NCBI RefSeq assembly: GCF_018613655.1
Contig: NZ_JAGGPW010000015.1
Location: forward strand, 42,489-106,488
Direction: 5' to 3'
DNA length: 64,000 nucleotides
DNA from: Planococcus sp. ISL-109
GTDB lineage: Bacteria > Bacillota > Bacilli > Bacillales_A > Planococcaceae
The notes under the pieces: model-generated
Told to the model about the DNA's origin: nothing
Databases searched by the model: none
The model's input: only the letters and a program-made list of their open reading frames with translations
Program-made: the position numbers and the translations under genes
Shown here: positions 50,851 through 60,274 of the stretch, piece after piece
How positions within the stretch are numbered: position 1 is the stretch's first letter
How the letters are laid out: each line of letters starts with the position of its first letter

Positions 50851-52413
50851 TTACTGTAATTTCTTTAATTCTATTTCCTTCAACTTATGCTTTTGGATTT
50901 TCCCGACAGACGTGCGAGGGAAGTCTTTTACAAATTCGACTGCAGACGGCACTTTGAACTTGGCGAGCTGCTCTTTGCAATAATCGATTATGTCCTGCTC
51001 CGTAGCATTTTGCCCCTCTTTTAGAATAACGAATGCTTTCAACGCCTCGTCGTGCATCGCATCCGGAATTCCGATAACGATCGCTTCGTACACGGCCGGG
51101 TGCTCCATGATGACATTTTCCACTTCACTCGCAGCCACGTTTTCGCCGGCGCGCTTGATCATGTCTTTTTGACGGTCGACAAAATAATAAAACCCATTGT
51201 CCGATTTGCGTGCTTTGTCTCCAGTATGAAGCCAGCCATTTTGCAAGGCTTGGTTGGTCGCTTCCGGATTATTGAAATAGCCTTTCATGACCGTACGGCC
51301 CGGTATGCCTGCCAGGAGAATCTCCCCGCTCTGTCCCGGCTCGACTTCGTTTCCTTCTTCGTCGATCAGTTTGACCCGCGATCCTTCGATCGGTTTACCG
51401 ACGCTCGTATTGTCCTTATCGCCTTGGAACGGGTTCATGAGCGGCGGTGCAATCGTTTCGGTCATGCCGTAGATCTGGTAAAGTTGGGTGTTATAACGCT
51501 GTTCAAACGTCTCCAATTCTTCAGCCGTCACGGACTGGGCGAAAATGACGGCGCGCAGTTTATTATTGCGCTCATCTTCCTCATATTTCTGAGCGAGGAT
51601 CATACGAATCGGTGCCGCAAACAGCGAACCGAGCGTAGCCCCTAAGCGCTGCACTTGACGCCCGTATTGGCTGGCACTGAAACGTTCGGTGATCGCGACG
51701 CTGCCGCCGGCAATCAAACTCGGCATGATCAAATAATATTGGCCATTGCCATGGAACATCGGCAGCACGACGAGTGCCCGGTCTTCTTCTGTAAAGCCCA
51801 TATGCCTAGCCACCGCTTGTCCGGTATAAAGATAGTTGGCGTTCGTAATGAGGCAGCCTTTTGGTTTGGAGGTAGTCCCGGATGTATACAAAATTGCCGC
51901 CACGTCTTCCGCTTCGACTTCCACAGTTGGAACATCGCCCGAGAACTGCTCGATCAGATTGGTAACGCTTTCAAATTCACCCGCATCTGTTGTCCGCGTT
52001 AGCAGAATGTCCTTCAGCTTCGGTAAATTGCTGCGGATTTCTTTGAATTTTTCCGTATATTCCGCTTCCGTAATGAGCATGACCGATTCCGAATGGCCTA
52101 TCAAGTATTCCATTTCCGCTCCGGTCGATAATATATTCGTTGGCACCATGATGGCTCCGAGCTTAGCGAGCGCAAACCAGCATACGATAAATTCTGCAGA
52201 ATTCGGCAAATGCAACGTCACTTTGTCGCCTTTTTGAATGCCGCGTTCGGCCAACACACCGCTGAACCGCTCGACACGCTCCAAAAATTCGCCATAGCTG
52301 TATTCCGTCACCTGCTTATCGTTATCTTCAAAAACGAGAAATGGCTTGTCGCTGCTTTTTTGGCACCGTTGTTCTAGTATGTCCAACAAAGTCGCATTTT
52401 CGGTAACTTCCAT
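50851..52413 (-). CDS. Class I adenylate-forming acyl-CoA synthetase
   Basis: A 520-residue ligase. ATG at 52413 follows GAGGAGG; the frame upstream to 52443 has further ATGs without a good site. ATP-binding ILYTSGTTSKPKGC near 175-188, GWLHTGDKARKSDNGFYYFV near 392-411, and catalytic TSVGKIQKHKL near 502-512. Probably a fatty-acid or aromatic/short-chain acid CoA ligase (CaiC-like). First gene of an operon with the FabG-like SDR; divergent from a TetR gene. Confidence 0.87.
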   Translation of the reverse strand: MEVTENATLLDILEQRCQKSSDKPFLVFEDNDKQVTEYSYGEFLERVERFSGVLAERGIQKGDKVTLHLPNSAEFIVCWFALAKLGAIMVPTNILSTGAEMEYLIGHSESVMLITEAEYTEKFKEIRSNLPKLKDILLTRTTDAGEFESVTNLIEQFSGDVPTVEVEAEDVAAILYTSGTTSKPKGCLITNANYLYTGQAVARHMGFTEEDRALVVLPMFHGNGQYYLIMPSLIAGGSVAITERFSASQYGRQVQRLGATLGSLFAAPIRMILAQKYEEDERNNKLRAVIFAQSVTAEELETFEQRYNTQLYQIYGMTETIAPPLMNPFQGDKDNTSVGKPIEGSRVKLIDEEGNEVEPGQSGEILLAGIPGRTVMKGYFNNPEATNQALQNGWLHTGDKARKSDNGFYYFVDRQKDMIKRAGENVAASEVENVIMEHPAVYEAIVIGIPDAMHDEALKAFVILKEGQNATEQDIIDYCKEQLAKFKVPSAVEFVKDFPRTSVGKIQKHKLKEIELKKLQ

Positions 52414-52450
52414 AACCATCCTCCTCAGCTCTAGCATTTTCATAGACCGC

Positions 52451-52477
52451 AGTCTATAATCTATAGACTATAGTCTA
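52451..52477. promoter_or_regulatory. Overlapping palindromes, likely TetR operator
   Basis: AGTCTATAATCTATAGACT (52451-52469, perfect 8-bp arms, 3-nt centre) overlaps TAGACTATAGTCTA (52464-52477, perfect). Located in the divergent gap between the acyl-CoA synthetase and the TetR gene, the expected position for autoregulated operators. Confidence 0.72.
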
Positions 52478-52573
52478 GTCAATCCAGTATCACTTTGTCA
52501 ATTGTTTTCAAATAATTCAGTCGAATCTTGCATCCATGATATTGGCTTCTCGACTACAGAAAGGAAGGTCGCC

Positions 52574-53173
52574 ATGGTTACCAAAACACTGCGGCAACAA
52601 AAGGCACTCGAAACAAAACAACGGATTCTCCGGACGGCTTTAGCGTTATTCAGCGCCAAAGGCTTCGACCACGTATCGGTCGATGAAATCGTCCGGGAAA
52701 GCGCAACGTCGAAAGGCGCATTCTATGGCCATTTCGCATCGAAATACGACATCTTCCTCGAAAAGTTCAAAGAAATCGACCAGTTTTACAGCGAGTTCCA
52801 ACAAAACTTGCCCGATGAGTTGCCTGCAGAAGACAAGATCCGCAAGCTGGCGATCGCCCAAATGATGTATTTACGCGAAGAACTGGGCCGTGACGGCACG
52901 CGCGCGCTGTACGCATATGCACTGACTCCATCAGTCGACAATTACCTATCCGATACCGAACGCCCGCTTTATGCGGTTCTCGAAAGTTTCATTTCGGCAG
53001 GGCAAAAAAGCGGCGAATTGGCGAGCACGGCATCTGCTAAACGCCTGACAATGCTCCTATCCCGCAGCATGCGCGGAACCCTCTACGACTGGGCGATATT
53101 CGATGGCGACTTTGACCTGGCTGCGGAAATCGATGAATGGCTGGAACTGCTGTTCACTGGGCTGCGGGTTTAA
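52574..53173 (+). CDS. TetR-family transcriptional regulator
   Basis: A 199-residue regulator. ATG at 52574 follows AAGGAAGG; the frame extends to an ATG at 52502 without a site. N-terminal helix-turn-helix (about 15-60): TKQRILRTALALFSAKGFDH, then VSVDEIVRESATSKGAFYGH, then FASKYDIFLEKF. The C-terminal half (about 75-199) is a ligand-binding domain, ligand unknown; an acyl-CoA would fit. Divergent from the acyl-CoA synthetase/SDR operon. Confidence 0.9.
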   Translation: MVTKTLRQQKALETKQRILRTALALFSAKGFDHVSVDEIVRESATSKGAFYGHFASKYDIFLEKFKEIDQFYSEFQQNLPDELPAEDKIRKLAIAQMMYLREELGRDGTRALYAYALTPSVDNYLSDTERPLYAVLESFISAGQKSGELASTASAKRLTMLLSRSMRGTLYDWAIFDGDFDLAAEIDEWLELLFTGLRV

Positions 53174-53179
53174 AAAACG

Positions 53180-53219
53180 ACAAAAAGGAAGAGAGCGATT
53201 GCTCTCTTCCTTTTTGTCA
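53180..53219. terminator. Bidirectional terminator
   Basis: GACAAAAAGGAAGAGAGC, GATT, GCTCTCTTCCTTTTTGTC: perfect stem between the TetR and ydjI genes. Confidence 0.95.
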
Positions 53220-53225
53220 TGCTAG

Positions 53226-54206
53226 TTACTCGACCAGCTTTTGCCCACAGTTCGGACAGAATTTTGCGCCGGTGGTTTTCTCGCCGCAATTCGGACAGAA
53301 GTTCGGCCCTTTCTGGTCTCCTCCGCCCGTTGCTTGGCGCGAAGAGTTGTCGTTGCTTGCACTCGATGACTCTTTTTGGTCGTCCATCATTTCTTTTGCG
53401 ATATTCATTCCCATCATCATGCCAGCCATATCGGATGCGGTATTCGATCCGGAAGATTTGCCCATCGCATCGGCAACGGACATCTGTTGGTATTTCGAAA
53501 CGTCGCCGACCATGCCGTGCGACGCACTTTTGTTGATCATGTCCTGGATTTCTTTCGGATAGTTAAAGCTCATCACTTGGAAAGCAGTCACTTTCATGCC
53601 ATCATCCATGATTTCCATGTTCAAGTCGTCCTGGATGCCGCGGCCGATTTCGTGTGAATTCGACTGCAAATTGAACATGTCCTTGCCTTCACGGGTGATC
53701 CATTTCATCAGCAATTGATCGAGCCTTGCCGTAATGCGCAGCTGTACATCTTCGACGAGATAGCTGTCGCGCACACCGGCCACTTTATCAATTAAGTTGA
53801 CGTAATCGTTCACTTTGAAATGGAACGTACCGTTCGCACGGATCGGCATGCCGCCTGGAAGTTGCGGTGCGGGAATATTGATTGGGCTTTTCGTGCCCCA
53901 CTTGACGGTGAACTCTTTCGTATTGACGAATAGCACCTCGACCCGCATGCCGCTATTAAAGCCGAAACGGAAGCCTTTTAAGGTCGACAGGAATGGCACG
54001 ATTTCGGAGACGATATCGTACTCGCCTTCTTTCTCGAAAATCCCTTCCACTTTCCCGTTGTTGAGAAAAATCGCGTCCTGGCCTGGCCGGATAATCAAGC
54101 GGCTGCCTTTTTTGACTTCTTTATTCGTCCATTTCCAAAAAATCATATCGTCGCGGAATTCTTCCCATTCCACGACATCTGCAAATTGATTGCCGAAAAA
54201 CACCAT
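53226..54206 (-). CDS. ydjI: SPFH-domain protein with zinc ribbon (YdjI)
   Basis: A 326-residue cytosolic protein. SPFH/band 7-type domain (about 25-225), a Met/Gly/Ala-rich stretch (about 250-275), then a C-terminal zinc ribbon CPNCG ... CPNCGQ (about 302-322). Matches B. subtilis YdjI, last gene of the pspA-ydjGHI operon, where the YdjGH complex recruits YdjI and PspA to the membrane under envelope stress. Gene order is the same here. Site AAGGAAGG precedes the ATG. Confidence 0.9.
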   Translation of the reverse strand: MVFFGNQFADVVEWEEFRDDMIFWKWTNKEVKKGSRLIIRPGQDAIFLNNGKVEGIFEKEGEYDIVSEIVPFLSTLKGFRFGFNSGMRVEVLFVNTKEFTVKWGTKSPINIPAPQLPGGMPIRANGTFHFKVNDYVNLIDKVAGVRDSYLVEDVQLRITARLDQLLMKWITREGKDMFNLQSNSHEIGRGIQDDLNMEIMDDGMKVTAFQVMSFNYPKEIQDMINKSASHGMVGDVSKYQQMSVADAMGKSSGSNTASDMAGMMMGMNIAKEMMDDQKESSSASNDNSSRQATGGGDQKGPNFCPNCGEKTTGAKFCPNCGQKLVE

Positions 54207-54235
54207 TTTCTTCAGTCCTTCCTTCGCTCGATTGC

Positions 54236-55015
54236 CTAGAATTTGCGGCCGCCGCCGCTGAACGAACGACCGCCGCCGGTCATTCCACCGCCGCCGAAGC
54301 CGCCTCCACCCCCGCCTTTGTTTTGCGGAACTTTGCTGCGCGTCACGGTTTTATTGCGGAAACGGTCGTCCTGGCTGCGGACGCGCGTATGGTCGCGGTC
54401 GATATACGTACCCGGTGTCGTGGTCACTTTGCCGCCGACATTATAGAGCATGGCTCCGACAATGCCCCCTGCCAATAGCAAAGCGATTGTTACGTGAAAC
54501 CAAGTTTTCAGGAAAATGCTTTCCGGATTGACGCCAGGCCGGTATTCCATATAATGGCTGGATGTCACGACCGTATCACGGAACGCACCGCCGTAATCGT
54601 CTCTTTGCATTTCCGGCATGATGCGGTCGAGCACCAAATCAATGCGCTCTGCGTCAAGCGTCCGCTCGGCTGTCCCGAACCCCGCAAGATACACTTCACG
54701 TGAACCGATGTCGATCGTCAATAACACGGCGGCTTCCTGTCCCGTGCTATCTGCGCGTTCGTCAAAGAAATCACCCATATAGCGCTCAATCGACTGGCCT
54801 TCTGTACTGTTCGTCGTCAAAAACAGAAATTCGACGTTTTGCTCTTCGCCATAGTCTTTCGCAAGTGCTTCGAGTTCCTGGGCTTCCGCTTCGGTGAGCA
54901 ATCCGGCCTCGTCATAAATCAATTCGCCGGTTTGCGCTGATGCGGAAAATCCGCCGATCACTAGCAGCATTAAAAAGAGCGAGGCGATGAAGATTCTTTT
55001 CGCTGGATTCCTCAC
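54236..55015 (-). CDS. ydjH: TPM-domain membrane protein (YdjH)
   Basis: A 259-residue protein. GTG at 55015 overlaps the ydjG stop (GTGA) and follows GGGAGG; TTG at 55018 is an alternative. Signal peptide (about 5-28), TPM phosphatase-like domain (about 30-155; YDEAGLLTEAEAQELEALAK, LLTIDIGSREVYLAGFG), one membrane helix (about 168-190), and a Gly/Arg/Phe-rich tail (GGGGGGFGGGGMTGGG). Partner of YdjG in a membrane complex. Confidence 0.88.
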   Translation of the reverse strand: MRNPAKRIFIASLFLMLLVIGGFSASAQTGELIYDEAGLLTEAEAQELEALAKDYGEEQNVEFLFLTTNSTEGQSIERYMGDFFDERADSTGQEAAVLLTIDIGSREVYLAGFGTAERTLDAERIDLVLDRIMPEMQRDDYGGAFRDTVVTSSHYMEYRPGVNPESIFLKTWFHVTIALLLAGGIVGAMLYNVGGKVTTTPGTYIDRDHTRVRSQDDRFRNKTVTRSKVPQNKGGGGGGFGGGGMTGGGRSFSGGGRKF

Positions 55016-56040
55016 CAAAACACACCTCCCACTGCAAAGGAAATGGCCTTCATGACCGCAAAGCTCGATGCGGCGATACCGGTGAACCATAACGCGACTT
55101 TCCCTGCGCTAATCGGCGGCTTCCCGACCACTTTGCCGGTTTGGCCATTCATCGCGAATGTGTGCTCTTTGTTTTCAAAATCGTAATAGACCATCCACAC
55201 CGGAAAAAGCGTGTAATAGACTTTCTTTTTGCGCGCGTCGATCTGCTTGTTCGTGTAGCTGACCGAGGCATAGCCGGAAATGGTCGTGCTGATATACGAG
55301 TCGATATACGGCACGATTTTCGACTCGACGCGGGAAAACAATTGATCGTTGTCGTAATCGTATTTCTCCGCCAAATAGCCCGCCAAATATGGCATGCGGA
55401 AATCTTTCATTTCACTGTAATCGTAAGGTTCGAGCTTATCCATCAGCTCATCGTCCATTTTCTCGGACGCATCGGCCGGCACTTTCAAATAGCTTAAATC
55501 GATTTCTCGGAACACATCGTAAAAATCGGTTTCCGTGTAGATCGTATCGCCGCGCTGATACGTATGGATGCGCGTGCCGATCGCTTTGATGTGCGCTTCG
55601 CCTTCAATATCGTAGAGCCAAAACGGCACATACATGCCGGTCATTTTCTTGATGCGGTCTCCGCTCATAAACCCGCGCGGTGTCAAGCGCCCGCCGCGTG
55701 TCCATTTGCGGAACGCCGCGACCGCTTCGTCTTTTGTGATGGTGAACGGAATAACTTTGGCAGGCGCCAGATCTCCCGTCAGGCGGTCGGCCAGAACGAC
55801 CGCCGCCCCGCAAAAGCTGCAATGCGTCGCGGTTGTTTCCGCTTCAGTCAAAATGATGGCTCCACAGTTTTCGCAATGATATTCTTTCGCTTCGCCTTCA
55901 TCAAACTTCCGCTCGATGTTCTCTTCTGGAAACGTCTCTATGTTTTGCTCATGCCCGCAGCTCGGACAGGATAAATGCCCCGAGTCAGCGTCGAACGCCA
56001 TGTCTGCCCCGCAATTCGGGCATTTATAGTGGATGACCAA
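55012..56040 (-). CDS. ydjG: Zinc-ribbon membrane protein (YdjG)
   Basis: A 342-residue protein. Two N-terminal zinc ribbons: CPNCG ... CPSCG (about 7-28) and CENCG ... CSFCG (about 56-78). A middle domain (about 95-300) and a C-terminal membrane segment (about 315-338, KVALWFTGIAASSFAVMKAI). Matches B. subtilis YdjG. Sits between pspA and ydjH; 48 nt after pspA. GGGAGGGAG precedes the start. Confidence 0.88.
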   Translation of the reverse strand: MVIHYKCPNCGADMAFDADSGHLSCPSCGHEQNIETFPEENIERKFDEGEAKEYHCENCGAIILTEAETTATHCSFCGAAVVLADRLTGDLAPAKVIPFTITKDEAVAAFRKWTRGGRLTPRGFMSGDRIKKMTGMYVPFWLYDIEGEAHIKAIGTRIHTYQRGDTIYTETDFYDVFREIDLSYLKVPADASEKMDDELMDKLEPYDYSEMKDFRMPYLAGYLAEKYDYDNDQLFSRVESKIVPYIDSYISTTISGYASVSYTNKQIDARKKKVYYTLFPVWMVYYDFENKEHTFAMNGQTGKVVGKPPISAGKVALWFTGIAASSFAVMKAISFAVGGVFW

Positions 56041-56088
56041 ACGAGCTCCCTCCCCTCATGCGACAGGATTTTGTCTGCAGTCCGGCCA

Positions 56089-56805
56089 TTACTCGCTCTT
56101 TTTAACTTGGCTTTTCAAAGCTTCGAGCTCATCATCTACATTGATGCCGTTTTTCAAAGAATCGAGCTCATCGTCGACATTCGCGCCGCCGCCGTATTTC
56201 TTCGTCAAATCTTGAATGTTTGTCTCTGAGCTTTTGTTTAGTTCGGCCATCGCCGCTGATTCATCGAGCTGCTGGTTGATTTTCTTTTCCATCGCATCGA
56301 ATGCAGAAATACGCTCGCCCGCTCCGCCGACACTCGATACGAAATCGTTCATGCGCTGCTGCGTTTTCGCGACGGCCGCTTTGCCTTTCAGTTCCTGGCG
56401 ACGCGATTCGAGCTCGCTGATATCGCTCTCGAGTTTATCGTGCATTTGGCGCATCTGCTGTGTATTGGTAGCCGCAAGTTCCACTGCTGTCTGCTTGTCG
56501 GTGTGTTTTTCTGTAAGCTCCGCTTTGCGCTGAAGGAATTTCCGTGCATCGTCTTCATTGCCTGCTTCAAGCGCTTTGACCGCATAGCGCTGCATATCGC
56601 CTTGCTCTTTCTGCAATTCGTCGAGTTCCCGGCGCTCGCGCTTTTCTGCCGCCATGATCGCCGCGGTTTCGGATTTCACTTTGCCGAGGTCGCTGTTCAA
56701 ATCCCGCAAGTATTGATCGATCATTTTCTCCGGGTCCTCCGCCTTGTCCAGCATTGCGTGGATATTGCTCGTCATAATGTCTCTAAAACGTTTTAGGATT
56801 TCCAT
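56089..56805 (-). CDS. pspA: Phage shock protein A (PspA/IM30 family)
   Basis: A 238-residue ESCRT-III-like protein that coats stressed membranes. ATG at 56805 follows GAGGAG; the ATG at 56811 overlaps the site. N-terminal amphipathic MEILKRFRDIMTSNIHAMLD, then long coiled coils (about 25-185), and C-terminal short helices (GANVDDELDSLKNGINVDDE). First gene of the pspA-ydjGHI operon. A sigma-W-like promoter lies upstream. Confidence 0.93.
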   Translation of the reverse strand: MEILKRFRDIMTSNIHAMLDKAEDPEKMIDQYLRDLNSDLGKVKSETAAIMAAEKRERRELDELQKEQGDMQRYAVKALEAGNEDDARKFLQRKAELTEKHTDKQTAVELAATNTQQMRQMHDKLESDISELESRRQELKGKAAVAKTQQRMNDFVSSVGGAGERISAFDAMEKKINQQLDESAAMAELNKSSETNIQDLTKKYGGGANVDDELDSLKNGINVDDELEALKSQVKKSE

Positions 56806-56920
56806 GATCATTCTCCTCTTCCGTAATTTATTAGGCTGCCCAGCAAACCTTCTTATCTGTCAGATTACCCGCTCGGCTTGCCGCTTAACCCTGCCCACCG
56901 CATTTGTCCGGAATAGTATA

Positions 56921-56949
56921 CATATGCAGCGAGCAGCGTTATGGTTTCA
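56921..56949 (-). promoter_or_regulatory. Sigma-W-like promoter of pspA
   Basis: On the minus strand TGAAAC (56949-56944), 17 nt, CATATG (56926-56921). The consensus is TGAAAC-N16/17-CGTA; the -10 differs by one base. B. subtilis pspA is sigma-W dependent, which supports the assignment. Confidence 0.6.
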
Positions 56950-56967
56950 TCCGATGCTCTTTTCATT

Positions 56968-56996
56968 AAAAAAATCCGGCGCAATTGCCGGATTTC
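56968..56996 (-). terminator. Terminator after PAS-STAS pseudogene
   Basis: Minus-strand AAATCCGGCAATTGCGCCGGATTTTTTT: CCGGC/GCCGG stem followed by T7. Confidence 0.88.
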
Positions 56997-57059
56997 TGTT
57001 CAATCAGTTTGTATTTTAGATTTCCATTCTATTAATAGGGTAGATCGGTTTCTGATTTT

Positions 57060-57820
57060 TTATCCCCGCGCTTTGATGAGGTCACTGACCGCCATCTTCA
57101 GGGTGGAGTAGATACGGTCAACGCGCACAGTCGTTCCGCTGTGGACAAGTTTTTGGGAAAGGGCCGGCGTCACGCCTGTCAAAATGGTTTTAATCCCCAA
57201 TAATTTAAAAGACCGATAGACTTTTTCGAGCGCATCTTCGCTATGGGATAGAATTGCGGTTACACCGGAAAAATCCATGATGACCGTATTGACCCCTGGC
57301 ATGCTATGGACTTGCAAGATGACATGTTGTTGGATGTGTCGGGCTTTAGCGAGCGTCAATTGCCCAGTCACCGGAACAATCACGGCATCGTCGAGAAGCG
57401 GAACGACGGGCATCGATATTCCCAACAAGGCATCTTCTTGATCCGACAATTGCTGCTGCAAAACTACTTCTTTTGAAATGTCCGTTGCAATGCCGACGAC
57501 AATATCCCGCTCTTCTAAATAATGCAGCTTGCGCCAAACTCCACTCGGTAGTTAATGCTGCCTTGTTCAAATGCTAAACGGTGATGTGTCGTGTTCATTC
57601 CGTTTGCTTGTTCATGATGGAACTCCTGCACGTTTTTGCCGATTAGATCTTGCTTCGACAAGTTCCAGTCTTTCAACTTCTCTCCATCAATATCCAAATA
57701 GCGCAGTTCTTTATCCACGGCCCAAAGAATGCCGGGAATGTATGGAATATAGTCTATTTGCTCAATCATCAGTTCATTCCCATTGCCTTCATTTACTGTT
57801 GCTGCATCCCCGCTTTTCAT
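57060..57820 (-). pseudogene. PAS-STAS sensor gene with one frameshift
   Basis: ATG at 57820 (GAGGTGAGG upstream) opens a PAS domain: IPGILWAVDKELRYLDIDGE, then LIGKNVQEFHHEQANGMNTT. The frame breaks near 57543 at YRVEFGASCII and a stop, while another frame continues WRKLHYLEERDIVVGIATDI, then SKEVVLQQQLSDQEDALLGI and a full STAS domain (VIVPVTGQLTLAKARHIQQH, VIMDFSGVTAILSHSEDAL) to 57060. Adding one T to a TTT run would restore one open frame of about 250 residues. Either a recent frameshift or a sequence error. If intact it would be a YtvA/RsbR-like general stress sensor. Confidence 0.72.
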
Positions 57821-58152
57821 TTTCCTCACCTCATAATAATTAATCAAGTCAAAATACAAACTCTTTTCTTATATACCCTTTTTCGCTCTCTCTAAGCCTA
57901 ATGTCACCCAATCCAGTAACACAACCCTAATTCTTTAGTCGCAAACCCAATAAGAATAGCATCAAAATAACAGGGTTAAATTCCTATTTTCGACATTATT
58001 CTATCATTCGGTTTTTCATATTTTTTGCCTTCGAAGCAGAGCGACCCGAGCATTCAAATACAATCTATTTTATTTCGGTGAATAAGTTTACAGAAACTTC
58101 CGAAAAGGAATTAGAAGAAAGTGATTAACTTTAACTACTAGGAGGAACTCAA
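57821..58152. other. Divergent intergenic region
   Basis: 332 nt, AT-rich, between the PAS-STAS gene and the hydrolase gene. AGGAGG at 58140-58145 is the hydrolase ribosome binding site. No gene or defined element is visible. Confidence 0.4.
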
Positions 58153-58974
58153 GTGGGACATTATATTGAAGTTGAAAATAATGTAAAGATTTATGTGGAA
58201 GATATCGGTTCCGGACAACCGGTAGTGTTTTTGCATGGCTGGCCGTTGAACCATAAAGCTTTCGAATACCAGACGAGCTTGCTTGCGAAAAACGATTTCC
58301 GCTTTATCGGCATCGATTTGCGCGGTTATGGAAAATCCGATAAGCCGTGGTCAGGGTATGATTACGACACCGCTGCCAAGGACATCAATGCAGTCGTCGA
58401 ACAGCTTAGCTTGGACCGGTTTGTACTCGCTGGCTTTTCCATGGGCGGACCGATCGCCATCCGTTACCTGTCCAAATTCGGACAAGACAAAGTCGATAAA
58501 TTATTATTGATGGGCGCAGCTGCACCGCTCTTCACTCAGCGCGACGATTTCAAGGTCGGCTTAAAGCCTGAGGACGTAGACGGCATTATCGCAGAGATTG
58601 AAAAAGACCGCCCCGCATTCCTCGCTGGTTTTGCGGAACAATTTTTCGAACAGAAGCATTCCCCTCAATTTCTGACTTGGTTCCAATCGCTCGGCTTAGA
58701 AGCAGGCGCGCATTCCACACTCAACTCAGCCGCCTCGCTGCGCGATGAAGATCTGCGCGATGAGCTGTCGTCCATCACTGTCCCGACAGCCATCTTCCAT
58801 GGGAAAAAAGATCAAATCTGCCCGTACGAACTCGCAGAAATCCTGAAAAAAGAAATTACGAACTCCGTACTTGTCCCGTTTAAAGACAGCGGCCATGGCA
58901 TAAACGCCGATGAGCCGGAGCGCTTTAACGGCGAATTGCTGAGCTTCCTGAAAAGTTCTGATGTGAAATCTTAA
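58153..58974 (+). CDS. Alpha/beta hydrolase (haloperoxidase-like)
   Basis: A 273-residue alpha/beta hydrolase. GTG at 58153 follows AGGAGG by 7 nt. FLHGWPLN (about 27-34, oxyanion), GFSMGG (nucleophile Ser98), HGKKDQ with the acid near 221, and GHGIN near 249-253 with the histidine. Resembles non-haem chloroperoxidase/arylesterase-type hydrolases (HGWP motif). Substrate unknown. Monocistronic. Confidence 0.87.
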   Translation: MGHYIEVENNVKIYVEDIGSGQPVVFLHGWPLNHKAFEYQTSLLAKNDFRFIGIDLRGYGKSDKPWSGYDYDTAAKDINAVVEQLSLDRFVLAGFSMGGPIAIRYLSKFGQDKVDKLLLMGAAAPLFTQRDDFKVGLKPEDVDGIIAEIEKDRPAFLAGFAEQFFEQKHSPQFLTWFQSLGLEAGAHSTLNSAASLRDEDLRDELSSITVPTAIFHGKKDQICPYELAEILKKEITNSVLVPFKDSGHGINADEPERFNGELLSFLKSSDVKS

Positions 58975-58984
58975 CTTATTAAAA

Positions 58985-59026
58985 AGCGAAACCAGCTTCC
59001 CAAAATTTTGGGAGGTTGGTTTTTTC
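58985..59026 (+). terminator. Terminator
   Basis: AAACCAGCTTCCCAAAATTTTGGGAGGTTGGTTTTTT: a stem with one mismatch and a T tract. Confidence 0.88.
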
Positions 59027-59285
59027 GTTGTTCAATTCTTAGAAGAGTTGGGATTATCTAAATGGACTTACGTAGGTAAAATTTCATCAATGCCTCCGCC
59101 AACCGAATCGATGGCGGCCAACCGGATAAATGCTGATCATCCAAACAGCCCGGAACAAAACCGTACTGTTTTTCATTTGCCCTTCAAGTCGCTAGGCATG
59201 CATTTGTCCATCAAATCACAGATAATAAGAAAGGTATTTACATAGAGGACGGCTTTTGCGTCCCAAACTGAAGGAGTGTGGAACG

Positions 59286-60005
59286 ATGCAATCAATCAAT
59301 GGAAAAACCGCTATCATTACCGGCGCCGGACGCGGTATTGGACGCGCAACAGCTATCGCCCTCGCAAACGAAGGCGTCAATGTCGGCTTGATCGGCTTGA
59401 ACCAGGAAAACCTGGATAAAGTAGCAGCAGAACTTAAAGACGCAGGCGTCAAAGTGGCGACTGCATCTGCGGACGTCTCGGACCTTGCAGCAGTCGAACA
59501 GGCAGCCGAAAAACTTAAAAACGAGCTCGGCGCCATCGACATTCTCATCAACAACGCCGGCATCGGGAAATTCGGCGGCTTTATGGACTTGTCTCCGGAA
59601 GAATGGAAAAACATCGTGGACGTCAACTTGATGGGAGTCTACAACGCGACGCGCGCTGTGCTTCCCGGCATGATCGAGCAAAGTTCGGGCGATATCATCA
59701 ACATTTCTTCCACTGCCGGACAAAAAGGCGCACCGGTCACAAGCGCCTACAGTGCTTCAAAATTCGCCGTCATGGGCTTGACCGAATCATTGGCACTCGA
59801 AGTACGCAAGCACAATATCCGCGTGACGGCTTTAACGCCAAGTACCGTCGTCACCGACCTCGCGCACGATTCCAACCTGATCACGGGTGATGCCGAGAAA
59901 GTCATGCATCCGGAAGATTTGGCTGACCTGATCATCGCGAGTTTAAAGCTGCATCCACGCGTCTTCGTCAAAAGCGCTGGACTGTGGTCGACGAACCCGT
60001 CTTAA
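59286..60005 (+). CDS. SDR-family 3-ketoacyl-ACP reductase-like protein
   Basis: A 239-residue SDR. ATG at 59286 follows GGAGTGTGG; the frame extends upstream to 59256. TGAGRGIG (12-19), NNAG near 90-93, catalytic YSASK near 155-159. Similar to the FabG-like enzymes named 3-ketoacyl-ACP reductase in bacilli; not in a fatty-acid biosynthesis cluster, so the substrate is open. Followed by a strong terminator. Confidence 0.86.
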   Translation: MQSINGKTAIITGAGRGIGRATAIALANEGVNVGLIGLNQENLDKVAAELKDAGVKVATASADVSDLAAVEQAAEKLKNELGAIDILINNAGIGKFGGFMDLSPEEWKNIVDVNLMGVYNATRAVLPGMIEQSSGDIINISSTAGQKGAPVTSAYSASKFAVMGLTESLALEVRKHNIRVTALTPSTVVTDLAHDSNLITGDAEKVMHPEDLADLIIASLKLHPRVFVKSAGLWSTNPS

Positions 60006-60009
60006 ACCA

Positions 60010-60051
60010 AAAAATGGAGCTTGAGGATTTTTCCTCAAGCTCCATTTTTTC
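60010..60051. terminator. Bidirectional terminator
   Basis: AAAAAATGGAGCTTGAGGA, TTTT, TCCTCAAGCTCCATTTTTT: perfect 17-bp or longer stem between convergent genes. Confidence 0.95.
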
Positions 60052-60274
60052 ATTTCGGTTGTTCAGGCACGTCGCGCTTATCGTTTTCTGACACGTGCTT
60101 CGAATATTCTTTGGCATCTTCCTGCTGGCCTTTGCCTTTTTCTTCTTCGTAATCCGCCTCATGAGTGTCTCTATCGAGTGCTTCTTTCGTTTTGTTGACA
60201 AGTTTATCAACTCCGGACTCGCGCGCACCGACTTGCTTTTCAGGCGTACGTCCCGCTGTTCCTTTTCTAGCCAT
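60050..60274 (-). CDS. Small hydrophilic protein
   Basis: A 74-residue, highly charged protein lacking hydrophobic core (MARKGTAGRTPEKQVGARES, then YEEEKGKGQQEDAKEYSKHV). Probably disordered, like small stress-induced hydrophilic proteins. AAGGAGGAG precedes the ATG. No named family recognised. Confidence 0.72.
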   Translation of the reverse strand: MARKGTAGRTPEKQVGARESGVDKLVNKTKEALDRDTHEADYEEEKGKGQQEDAKEYSKHVSENDKRDVPEQPK

